In this document: positions 26,483 through 33,567 of the stretch, piece after piece
How the letters are laid out: every line of letters starts with the position of its first letter
Position numbering within the stretch: the stretch's first letter is position 1
DNA from: Streptomyces catenulae
GTDB lineage: Bacteria > Actinomycetota > Actinomycetes > Streptomycetales > Streptomycetaceae
Reading direction: 5' to 3'
NCBI RefSeq assembly: GCF_000718015.1
Contig: NZ_JODY01000008.1
Coordinates: 1 to 64,000, forward strand
DNA length: 64,000 bases
Program-made: the position numbers and the translations under genes
The notes under the pieces: model-generated
What the model was told of the DNA's origin: nothing
What the model saw: the letters and a program-made list of their open reading frames with translations, nothing else
Database searches by the model: none

Positions 26483-27366
26483 CGGCCGCTCCCCTCGCAC
26501 CGGGCGTCGGCGGGCGACCCGCCGTAGCGGTACAGCGTGCCGGGCCCGCCGTCGAGCCAGAAGAACGGATACGGCTCCGCGCACACCGCGTGCACGCCCG
26601 CGCCGACGAAGCGGGGCAGCACCGCGCTGCCGGTCTGCGCGAAGAGCACCAGCGGCAGCCCGTGCGCGGCGGCCCGCGCGCGCAGCGGCCCGAACGTGCC
26701 GTTGCCGAGCGTCATCCCCGAGGCGAGCACCGCGTCACAGCCCCCGACGGCGCCCGCCGCCTCCCGCACCACCGCCTCGCCCCACTCCGTCACCCCGCCC
26801 TTCAGATCGCACGGCACATACGCCAGACCCGCCGAACGGAGCGCCTCCAGCAGCGAGTTGACGACGCCGACGACCAGCACCCGGCCCCCGGCGGGCACCA
26901 CCGGCGCCAGCAGCTCCACGACGGCCCGCGCCCGCGCCCGGGACTTCTCCAGGGAGGTGCCCGCGGGCAGCGCCAGCGGCCGGGCCCCGTGCGCCGGGGT
27001 GTGCGGCAGCCGGTGCATCAGATACGCGTCGAGCGCGGCGGTCCGCACCACCGGCAGCGGATGCGTCAACAGCGTCGCCACATCCGCGCCCACCGCGTCC
27101 GTCACCGCCTCGGGCGGCAGCGCACCGGGCTCCGCCGCGCACGAGCCGACGGCCGCGCCCAGCCGCAGGCTCAGCACCTCGTTGCGGTAGCCGCCGGACC
27201 GCCCGTCGTGGCGCACCGCCTGGCTGGTGGCGAACGCCGTGGAGATCCGCACGTCCCGTGGATCCGGGCCGAACGCGCCGTCCAGTACGGCCTGTTGCAG
27301 CGTCTCCGGGTCCGGCCAGCCGGTGAGCGGGGCGGCGGCCGGGCGGACGGCGGGCGGGGCGCTCAT
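26479..27366 (-). CDS. DUF364 / Rossmann-like putative heavy-metal-chelation protein
   Basis: A 295-aa protein. The N-terminal part (about residues 30-120) resembles the enolase-like DUF4213 domain and the C-terminal part (from about 150) the DUF364 domain: GGRVLVVGVVNSLLEALR, then DAVLASGMTLGNGTF and TGSAVLPRFVGAGVHAV. The family is described as putative heavy-metal chelation. The ATG at 27366 overlaps the stop of the ATP-grasp gene (ATGA). It is the second gene of the operon. Biochemical function is unknown. Confidence 0.78.
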   Translation of the reverse strand: MSAPPAVRPAAAPLTGWPDPETLQQAVLDGAFGPDPRDVRISTAFATSQAVRHDGRSGGYRNEVLSLRLGAAVGSCAAEPGALPPEAVTDAVGADVATLLTHPLPVVRTAALDAYLMHRLPHTPAHGARPLALPAGTSLEKSRARARAVVELLAPVVPAGGRVLVVGVVNSLLEALRSAGLAYVPCDLKGGVTEWGEAVVREAAGAVGGCDAVLASGMTLGNGTFGPLRARAAAHGLPLVLFAQTGSAVLPRFVGAGVHAVCAEPYPFFWLDGGPGTLYRYGGSPADARCEGSGR

Positions 27367-28643
27367 CGCTCCACCGCCACACGCGGGCGGAGGGTGGCGA
27401 GCAGCTCGGCGACGCGGCTGCGGGCGTCACCGGGCGGCGCGCCGCTCCCCGCCGCCATGACGTGACCCAGATAGCCGTTGTTGTCGGCGGTGGCCCGCAC
27501 CCGGGTGCCCGGCTCGGCCAGCACCACCTCCAGGACCCCGGGCGCCTCCGTCGGCTCCGGTTCCACCTCGCGCCCGGCCGGTCCGTAGCCGGTCAGTACG
27601 CCGTCGGACTCCGGCAGCAGGAACCCGATCGCCGCGTCCGGCACACCCGTCGGCCGGACCTCCAGGTCGGGCGTCTCGCCGAGCGCCAGGGCCACACAGG
27701 CGGCCGCGAGGTCGACGCCGGTGACATGGCGGACGAGTTCGGTGATGCGGTTGCCCGCCGGGCGCGGGTTGACCTCGATCACCCGGGGTCCGTCCGCCGT
27801 CAGCTTGATCTCGGTGTGCGCGACGAGTTGATCCAGCCCGAGCGCGTCGAGCGCGGCGCACGCGGTCCGTGCCGCCGCGGCGGTCTCCCCGGGGGCGAGC
27901 GCGGCGGGGAAGAGGTGCCCCGTCTCGATGAACGCCGGGGCGCCGCCCAGGCTCTTGTCGGTGACGCCGATGACATGGGTGACGCCACCGGTGGTCACGG
28001 TCTCGACGCTGACCTCGGGCCCCTCCAGCAGCTCCTCCAACAGGAGTGCGGGGGACCGCTGTTGGCCGCGCGCGTTGACCGGGAAGGCGGCCAAGGCGCG
28101 GTGTGCGGCGGCCAGCTCCCGCTCGTCGTCCACCCGCCGGACGAACATGCCCGCGCACAGGTCCACCGGCTTGGCCACCAGCGGATAGCCGATCTCCGCG
28201 GCGGCGCGGGCGGCGGCGGGCAGCCCGTGGCAGAGGGCGAACCGCGGCCCCGGCACCCCCGCCGCGGCGAGCGTCCGCCGGGTGCGGTCCTTGCGGCACG
28301 CGGCGGTGACGGCGTCCGCCTCCGGACCGGGCAGCCCCAGCTCCCCGGCGAGCGCGGCGACCGTCGGCAGGTAGTAGTCGCAGGAGCTGAGCACCCCGTC
28401 GAAGCTCAGCGTCCCGTGGAGCCGCCGTATGTACGGCAGCAGTGCGGCCGGGTCGTTGGTGTCGGCGGTGAGGACGTTGCGGGCGCCGAGCAGCGGGTGG
28501 GCGGTGCCCTCGGGGGCGGACCGCAGGTAGTGCCGGAGGTCCCGGGTGAGGAAGGTGAAGGTGTGCCCGGCGTCGGTGAGCGCCCGTGGCAGCAGTCGGC
28601 TCATCGAGCCCACCCAGCTCTCGACCATCAACAGATGTCCCAT
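27363..28643 (-). CDS. ATP-grasp ligase, first gene of a four-gene operon
   Basis: A 426-aa ATP-grasp protein. An N-terminal pre-ATP-grasp domain (about residues 1-110) is followed by the ATP-binding lobes: RRTLAAAGVPGPRF, IGYPLVAKPVDLCAGMFV with the ATP-binding Lys, LLLEELLEGPEVSVET, and the Mg-binding IKLTADGPRVIEVNPRPAGNR. The family joins a carboxylate, activated as acyl phosphate, to an amine, often forming peptides or amides. The ATG at 28643 is about 80 bp downstream of a promoter with a Zur-like box. The remaining three genes overlap it and one another by 4 bp. Confidence 0.87.
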   Translation of the reverse strand: MGHLLMVESWVGSMSRLLPRALTDAGHTFTFLTRDLRHYLRSAPEGTAHPLLGARNVLTADTNDPAALLPYIRRLHGTLSFDGVLSSCDYYLPTVAALAGELGLPGPEADAVTAACRKDRTRRTLAAAGVPGPRFALCHGLPAAARAAAEIGYPLVAKPVDLCAGMFVRRVDDERELAAAHRALAAFPVNARGQQRSPALLLEELLEGPEVSVETVTTGGVTHVIGVTDKSLGGAPAFIETGHLFPAALAPGETAAAARTACAALDALGLDQLVAHTEIKLTADGPRVIEVNPRPAGNRITELVRHVTGVDLAAACVALALGETPDLEVRPTGVPDAAIGFLLPESDGVLTGYGPAGREVEPEPTEAPGVLEVVLAEPGTRVRATADNNGYLGHVMAAGSGAPPGDARSRVAELLATLRPRVAVER

Positions 28644-28722
28644 GACTCCCCATCGCCGCGAGATGCGCGGGCTCCCGGCGTCCGGGAACCCCGGAACGCG
28701 GTCCCGCAGTGACCCGGAGATC

Positions 28723-28751
28723 ACGATAACGGTAATGATTTTCAGTGTCAT
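28723..28751 (-). promoter_or_regulatory. Promoter with Zur-box-like operator in its spacer
   Basis: On the minus strand ATGACA (28751-28746) and TATCGT (28728-28723) are separated by exactly 17 bp and fit -35 and -10 elements. The spacer contains TGAAAATCATTACCG (28744-28730); its first half matches the actinobacterial Zur box (TGAAAAT-N-ATTTTCA) perfectly and its second half partly. A repressor bound here would block RNA polymerase. Zinc-dependent repression is the natural prediction; an iron regulator cannot be excluded. Confidence 0.55.
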
Positions 28752-29040
28752 GTTGGGGTGTGGTGACGGGCGTTCGCGGCCCTCGCCCCCGTACGCCCGC
28801 CGAAGGTCGCTCCCCGTAAGCCCCGAGCGGAAGCGAACCGTCCGTGCCCCGGCGGTGGTTGGCGAGCCGGTCGGTGCGCGAGCAGACGGCCGCGGATCTA
28901 CGGGGAACGCGGCGCCCTCCGCCCGCGCGACGCGGCCCGGCCCGGCACGGTCACCGTGCCCGCCCGGACCGCCCGGTCCGCGGGGCGTCCCCGTCGCGGC
29001 CGCCGGGAGGCCGGGCCCGGGCCGGTCGTACCCTGAAGGG

Positions 29041-29394
29041 GTGAGCACCACCCCCGCATCCGACGACCCGGCCCGCCCCGGCGAGCCGCAGCCCGCGCCC
29101 GACGCCGCACCGGACCGGGACCGCCCGGCCCCGGACGGGCAGGCCGCGGACCAGGCACCCCAGGGCTCCGACCGGGCCCCCGACGAGGAGCAGGCGGCCC
29201 GGGACGCCGAGGAGGAGCGGGCCGCCGCCCGGCGCCGCGCCGCCCGGGCCGCGTTGATCTTCGACGATCCGCTCTCCCGCCGCTCCGACGACGACTCGGA
29301 CCGCGGCTGGGGCGAGCGCCCCACCGGCGAGGCGGCCGACGCCGCCGCCGACCTCCGGCGCTTCCTCGACGAAAAACCGCCCCACCACCTCTGA
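29041..29394 (+). CDS. Acidic low-complexity hypothetical protein
   Basis: About 117 aa, rich in Asp, Glu, Ala, Pro and Arg. A predicted coiled or helical stretch EEQAARDAEEERAAARRRAARAAL precedes IFDDPLSRRSDDD and a C-terminal LRRFLDEKPPHHL. It has no recognised family. I chose the GTG at 29041 because the longer frame runs through the operon's promoter region. It is convergent with mscL. Confidence 0.6.
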   Translation: MSTTPASDDPARPGEPQPAPDAAPDRDRPAPDGQAADQAPQGSDRAPDEEQAARDAEEERAAARRRAARAALIFDDPLSRRSDDDSDRGWGERPTGEAADAAADLRRFLDEKPPHHL

Positions 29395-29434
29395 GCGAGG
29401 CGGTGGAGCGGTCCGAGGCGTCCGCAGGGTCCGG

Positions 29435-29944
29435 CTACGGCTGGGACTTCTGCGTGATGACCGTTCCGACGGCGTCCGAGGCGGACGACGCCGAGGAGGA
29501 GCCGTTGCGCTGCGCGACCAGGGCGTCGCGGATCTCCGCCAGCAGCTCGATCTCGGTCTGCTCCGCCGGGGTCTCGTCCACCGGCTTGCGGGCGTCCACC
29601 CGCTCCTTCCACTTGTTCATCGGAAGGATCATGAGGAAGTAGACCACCCCGGCGGTGATCAGGAAGGTGAGCACCGCACTGAGGACCGAGCCCCACAGGA
29701 TGTAGATCCCGTCGGTGAACTCGCCCGTCTTCTTGTCGACGACACAGGTGGTGAGGCAGGTCTTGTAGTTGTCGAGGTTCTGCGAGCCGAAGGCGCCCAC
29801 GATCGGGTTGATGACGCCCTTCACCACCGCGTTCACGATGTTGGTGAAGGCCGCACCGACGACCACCGCCACCGCGAGTTCGATGACGTTGCCCCGCATC
29901 AGGAAGTCCTTGAATCCCTGCAGGACGCTCTTGCTCTCGCTCAC
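29435..29944 (-). CDS. mscL: Large-conductance mechanosensitive channel MscL
   Basis: About 169 aa. FKDFLMRGNVIELAVAVVVGAAFTNIVNAVVKGVINP is the MscL N-terminal helix and pore-lining TM1, followed by a periplasmic loop, TM2 (ILWGSVLSAVLTFLITAGVVYFLM) and a cytoplasmic helix containing EIELLAEIRDAL. The homopentamer opens under membrane tension to release solutes in osmotic downshock. I chose the GTG at 29944 (VSESKSVLQG), preceded by GAGAGG; ATGs further upstream add non-family residues. The C-terminal tail is Ser/Ala-rich. The periplasmic loop holds two Cys (CLTTC), not usual in Escherichia coli MscL. Confidence 0.93.
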   Translation of the reverse strand: MSESKSVLQGFKDFLMRGNVIELAVAVVVGAAFTNIVNAVVKGVINPIVGAFGSQNLDNYKTCLTTCVVDKKTGEFTDGIYILWGSVLSAVLTFLITAGVVYFLMILPMNKWKERVDARKPVDETPAEQTEIELLAEIRDALVAQRNGSSSASSASDAVGTVITQKSQP

Positions 29945-30194
29945 CAGTGGGCCTCTCTCCATGCTCATTACGGACGGTGCGCCAACAAACAGCACCGCAA
30001 CTTACGTCAGGGCGGGGCAGCGGTGTCCAGCCGTCCCACACGAACCAGTGAGCGGCCAGCGCGTCAGTACGGATCACATCCGGGGCGCCGCGGAAATATC
30101 GGGCGCGCTCCGGGCGGCGTGCGGCAGCGGCCCCGCCGCCCGGAAAAGTTTCGCCCGGCCGGGAAACCGACGCCACTCGATCTTGCGCCATGGA

Positions 30195-30587
30195 CTACCG
30201 CCCCACCGGCGCCGCCGAAGCGGCACAACCGGCGCCCGACGGAGCCCGACCGGCGTCCGACAATTCCGCGAATGCCCATGTCGCGGCGGTGATCGCGAGC
30301 CCGGCGGCGGCCAGCCGCCAGCGCGGGGCCCGGCGCCACGGACCCCGGGCGCCGCCGAGCCGGAGCGGCGGGAAGTGGGGCACCTCACACGGCGCGGGCG
30401 CGGGCAGCGGCGCCGGAGGCGGGGCCGATCGGGCGGCCGGAGCGGCGGACGGGAGAAGCGGGGAGTGGGGCACGGGAGACACCGCCTGCGGTGAGGGAAC
30501 GGGACCGACGCCACCCACCGTGCCCGCTCTCCCCGCCGCGCGTACGGGCCTGTGGACGGCCCCGGCGGATGTGGACAACTCCGCCAC
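30195..30587 (-). CDS. Possible small membrane-anchored protein or remnant
   Basis: A 130-aa frame: Pro/Ala-rich N-terminus, a basic stretch (GPWRRAPRWR) and one hydrophobic segment (LAAAGLAITAATWAF), ending soon after. The basic-then-hydrophobic layout recalls the start of SAF-domain proteins often found near mscL in Streptomyces, but no SAF domain follows in any frame. It may be a truncated remnant or not a gene. Confidence 0.3.
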   Translation of the reverse strand: MAELSTSAGAVHRPVRAAGRAGTVGGVGPVPSPQAVSPVPHSPLLPSAAPAARSAPPPAPLPAPAPCEVPHFPPLRLGGARGPWRRAPRWRLAAAGLAITAATWAFAELSDAGRAPSGAGCAASAAPVGR

Positions 30588-30659
30588 CCGCCGGAGGGAC
30601 CGGCCCCGAAGAGGCGCGCCGCCCGGCGCTAACCGGCCCGCGGACCCCGCCCGGAGCCC

Positions 30660-31493
30660 CTACGGCAGCTCGATCCCCAGCTTCCAGCCGTCGTGCACCT
30701 CGGCGCACCCGCAGGTCCGGGCGTCCGTGGCCGGGAGGGCGCCGACCGCGTCGAAGAGGACCTCGCGCAACCGGCCGACGTTCTTCCCGAAGACCTCCAG
30801 AACATCGTGGTGGGAGACGCCCTCACCCGTCTCCGCGCCCGCGTCCAGGTCCGTGACCAGCGTCAACGAGGCGTAGCACAGGCCCAGTTCACGGGCGAGC
30901 GCCGCCTCGGGATGGCCCGTCATGCCGACCACCGACCAGCCCTGCGCGGCGTGCCACCGGGACTCGGCGCGGCTGGAGAAGCGCGGCCCCTCGATCACCA
31001 CGAGCGTGCCGCCGTCCACCGCGTCCCACTCCCGGCCACGCGCCGCCGCCAGCGCCGCGGTCCGGGCGGCGGGGCAGTACGGGTCGGCGAACGGCAGGTG
31101 GAAGACGCGCGGGATGCTGCCGTCGGCGAGCGGGACGCCGTCGAAGTACGTCTGGGCGCGGGTCTTGGTGCGGTCCACGACCTGGTCCGGGACGAGCAGC
31201 GTGCCCGGTCCGTACTCGGGCCGCAGGCCACCCACCGCGCACGGGCCGAGGACCTGCCGGACGCCGACGGAGCGCAGCGCCCAGAGGTTGGCGCGGTAGT
31301 TGATGCGGTGCGGCGGAAGGTGGTGACCGCGACCGTGCCGGGGGAGGAAGGCGACCTGCCGCCCGGCGACCTCGCCGAGGAACAGGGAGTCGCTGGGGCT
31401 CCCGTAGGGGGTGTCCACCGTGATCTCGGTCACGTCGTCGAGGAAGGAGTAGAAACCCGATCCGCCGATGACGCCAATCTCCGCGTCAGCCAT
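30660..31493 (-). CDS. mtnP: S-methyl-5'-thioadenosine phosphorylase
   Basis: About 277 aa of the PNP/MTAP trimeric phosphorylase family. IGVIGGSGFYSFL is the N-terminal phosphate-binding loop, LPRHGRGHHLPPHRINYRANLWAL the family signature, and EGPRFSSRAESRWHA and GMTGHPEAALARELGLCYASL shape the base and ribose site. The enzyme cleaves methylthioadenosine with phosphate in methionine salvage; TGHPE rather than the TNMPE of human MTAP is a point that could alter base preference. The start at 31493 (MADAEIG) is the natural family start. It is transcribed from the same strand as the FmdB gene just upstream. Confidence 0.88.
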   Translation of the reverse strand: MADAEIGVIGGSGFYSFLDDVTEITVDTPYGSPSDSLFLGEVAGRQVAFLPRHGRGHHLPPHRINYRANLWALRSVGVRQVLGPCAVGGLRPEYGPGTLLVPDQVVDRTKTRAQTYFDGVPLADGSIPRVFHLPFADPYCPAARTAALAAARGREWDAVDGGTLVVIEGPRFSSRAESRWHAAQGWSVVGMTGHPEAALARELGLCYASLTLVTDLDAGAETGEGVSHHDVLEVFGKNVGRLREVLFDAVGALPATDARTCGCAEVHDGWKLGIELP

Positions 31494-31571
31494 GCCGGTC
31501 AGCCTACGGGGTGCCACCACGCACCGGACCCCCGCCGTCGGTGCGACGGCGGGGGTCCGGGGAAGCGGGAA

Positions 31572-31916
31572 TCAGGCGGCGGAGCTGCTGCTCGCCGAGC
31601 CCGAGGCGCTGCTCGTCGACGAGGACGAGGAGCTGGACGACGTACCGGACGACTTCGTGTCCGAGCCGGAGCCGGACGACGAGGAGTCGGAGGTGCCCGT
31701 CGAGGAGGAGGACTTCGCCGGGCTGCTGCTGGACGACGCGCCACGGCTGTCGTTGCGGTAGAAGCCGGAGCCCTTGAAGACGATGCCGACCGCGGAGAAC
31801 ACCTTCTTGAGGCGTCCCTGGCAGCTGGGGCACTCGGTGAGCGCGTCGTCGGTGAACTTCTGCACCGCCTCGTGGCCCTGGCCGCACTCGGTGCACTGGT
31901 ACTGGTAGGTCGGCAC
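31572..31916 (-). CDS. FmdB-family zinc-ribbon protein with Ser-rich tail
   Basis: A 114-aa protein. VPTYQYQCTECG opens the FmdB zinc ribbon; Cys8/Cys11 and Cys29/Cys32 are the zinc ligands, followed by KKVFSAVGIVFKGSGFY. From about residue 59 to the end the protein is almost only Ser, Gly, Thr, Ala and Asp. FmdB proteins are small putative regulators of unknown mechanism. The GTG at 31916 has a strong AGGAGGAAG site. The promoter region combines a perfect sigma-R consensus with a CIRCE element, suggesting control by thiol-oxidative and heat stress. Located between mtnP and an MFS gene on the same strand. Confidence 0.88.
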   Translation of the reverse strand: MPTYQYQCTECGQGHEAVQKFTDDALTECPSCQGRLKKVFSAVGIVFKGSGFYRNDSRGASSSSSPAKSSSSTGTSDSSSSGSGSDTKSSGTSSSSSSSSTSSASGSASSSSAA

Positions 31917-31927
31917 TTGACTTCCTC

Positions 31928-31954
31928 CTGGCACTCTCACTCGATGAGTGCTAA
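31928..31954. promoter_or_regulatory. CIRCE element (HrcA operator) before the FmdB gene
   Basis: On the minus strand TTAGCACTC, a 9-bp spacer, then GAGTGCCAG. The CIRCE consensus is TTAGCACTC-N9-GAGTGCTAA, so the first arm is perfect and the second matches at 7 of 9 positions, with the exact spacing. It lies 12 bp upstream of the GTG start and overlaps the -10 element of the sigma-R type promoter. Confidence 0.72.
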
Positions 31955-31978
31955 CGACGATCCATAGTGCAGTATTCC
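31953..31978 (-). promoter_or_regulatory. Predicted sigma-R type promoter of the FmdB gene
   Basis: On the minus strand GGAAT (31978-31974), exactly 18 bp, then GTT (31955-31953). This is the full sigma-R consensus. The TT of the -10 is shared with the first arm of the CIRCE element. The predicted 5' untranslated leader is about 30 nt. Confidence 0.65.
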
Positions 31979-31984
31979 GGCCCG

Positions 31985-33280
31985 TCAGTCCACTGTGGCC
32001 GCCGTACGGTGACCGACTCCACGCTCCGCCGCCTCCTCCGCGGGCGCTGCGGACGGCGTCACCACCCGGCTCGCGCCCCGGGGCAGCAGCCGCGAGCGCA
32101 GCGCCAGCAGCACCGCCGCGGCCAGCGCGGTACCGGCCAGCGGCACCAGGAAACCGCTGCTCGGCGCGTAGGCGTCGGCCAGCCGCCCCGCCGACGTCGC
32201 CGCCGCTGCCTGGCCCAGCGCCACCGCGCCGGTCAGCCAGGTGAACGCCTCCGTACGGGCGCCCGCCGGGACCAGCGACTCCACCAGCGTGTAGCCGGTG
32301 ATCAGCGCCGGGGCGATGCACAAGCCGATGACCAGGCCGTTCGCCGCCAGCAGCGGCACCGCGGTGATCGCCCACAGCGGGACGGTGGCCAGCGCCAGCA
32401 GCCCGTAGGCGACGAGCAGACGGCGGCGCGGGCCGGTCTTCCAGGCGATGGCGCCGCACGCGATCCCGGCGAGCATGTTGCCCGCCGCGAAGATGCCGTA
32501 GAGGACGCCGTTGATGCCGGGGCGGCCGATGTCCTGGGTGAACGCGGTCAGCGTGACCTGCATGCCGCCGAAGACCGCGCCGATACCGAGGAACGCCACG
32601 ATCAGCACCCGTACGCCGGGCACCGACAGCGCCGAGACGCGCGGCGCGTCCTCCCGGTGGCCGCGGACCGGCGGCTGGCTGCGCCGCTGCGAGGCGAAGA
32701 GCAACCCGCCGGCCAGCGTCAACGCCGCCTCGGCGATCAGACCGGCGGCCGGGTGGACGCCGGTGCACAACGCCGTGGCCAGCACCGGACCGACCACGAA
32801 GGTGAACTCGTCGGTGACCGACTCGAACGCCGCCGCCGTCGGCAGCAGCGGACTGCCGCTCAGCCGGGCCGCCCAGCGGGCCCGCACCATCGGGCCGACC
32901 TGCGGCGTCGAGGCGCCCGTGGGCACCGCGACGGCGAGCAGCGCCCACAGCGGGGCGTGCGACAGGGCCAGCGTGATCAGCGCGGCGATGCCCGCGACGT
33001 GCACCAGTACGCCGGGCAGCAGCACCGCGCGCTGCCCGAACCGGTCGGCGAGCTTGCCGCTCTGCGGGGCGAACAGCGCCATCGCGACGCCGGTCGTCGC
33101 CGAGACCGTACCGGCGGTGCCGTACGAGCCGGTGGTGTGCTCGACCAGCAGCACGATGGAGATCGTCAGCATGGCGAAGGGCTGCCGGGCCAGGAAGCCG
33201 GGCAGCAGGAAGGTCCACGCACCGGGGGTGCGCAGCAGTTGTCCGTATCCGGGACGGGAGTCCTTGACCGCGGATGCCAC
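31985..33280 (-). CDS. MFS transporter
   Basis: A 431-aa protein with 12 predicted helices. Motif-A-like SGKLADRFGQRAVLLPG lies between helices 2 and 3, and helices 7-12 follow a charged central loop (RSQPPVRGHREDAPR). It resembles YcaD/Bcr-type MFS efflux proteins of actinomycetes; the substrate is unknown. The ATG at 33280 follows AAAGGCC. It ends about 70 bp before the FmdB start; since the FmdB gene has its own promoter, the two are probably separate units. Confidence 0.82.
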   Translation of the reverse strand: MASAVKDSRPGYGQLLRTPGAWTFLLPGFLARQPFAMLTISIVLLVEHTTGSYGTAGTVSATTGVAMALFAPQSGKLADRFGQRAVLLPGVLVHVAGIAALITLALSHAPLWALLAVAVPTGASTPQVGPMVRARWAARLSGSPLLPTAAAFESVTDEFTFVVGPVLATALCTGVHPAAGLIAEAALTLAGGLLFASQRRSQPPVRGHREDAPRVSALSVPGVRVLIVAFLGIGAVFGGMQVTLTAFTQDIGRPGINGVLYGIFAAGNMLAGIACGAIAWKTGPRRRLLVAYGLLALATVPLWAITAVPLLAANGLVIGLCIAPALITGYTLVESLVPAGARTEAFTWLTGAVALGQAAAATSAGRLADAYAPSSGFLVPLAGTALAAAVLLALRSRLLPRGASRVVTPSAAPAEEAAERGVGHRTAATVD

Positions 33281-33478
33281 GGCCGGGCCTTTCCGCTGCC
33301 TGGTAGCGCACGGCCGCGAGTGCTCACGGGTGGTGCGCCGAGAGCTGTCCTCTCGCGCAGGACCGAGTGATACCGCGTGGCCCGCACCGGGCCGCGGCCG
33401 CCGAGCGGTCGCGCCAGCTCTGCATCAGGCAGAGTGGTTCGTCGATGTGCTGAAGGGATTGTACAGGCCGGTACGGGC

Positions 33479-33504
33479 GGAGCCCTGGGATCGGCCAGGG
33501 CTCC
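33479..33504. terminator. Hairpin in the MFS-antiporter intergenic region
   Basis: GGAGCCCTGG (33479-33488) and CCAGGGCTCC (33495-33504) form a perfect 10-bp stem with a 6-nt loop. No T-tract follows on either strand, so it may be a terminator or an RNA structure. Confidence 0.4.
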
Positions 33505-33518
33505 ACGGGGTTCGCCTT

Positions 33519-33567
33519 CGGATCGGTGGTGCGCCGCCGCACACCGGGGCGGCGCACCACCGATCCG
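33519..33567. terminator. Strong hairpin terminator after the antiporter gene
   Basis: A perfect 19-bp inverted repeat (arms 33519-33537 and 33549-33567, 11-nt loop) begins one base after the stop codon of the minus-strand antiporter gene. Stability and position indicate a terminator despite a missing T-tract, as is common in high-GC actinomycetes. Confidence 0.7.

Noticed and set aside
31964..31992. Alternative vegetative promoter for the FmdB gene (TGGACT, 17 bp, CACTAT on the minus strand)
   Set aside because: The overlapping sigma-R match is exact while these boxes are weaker; it may still be a second promoter.
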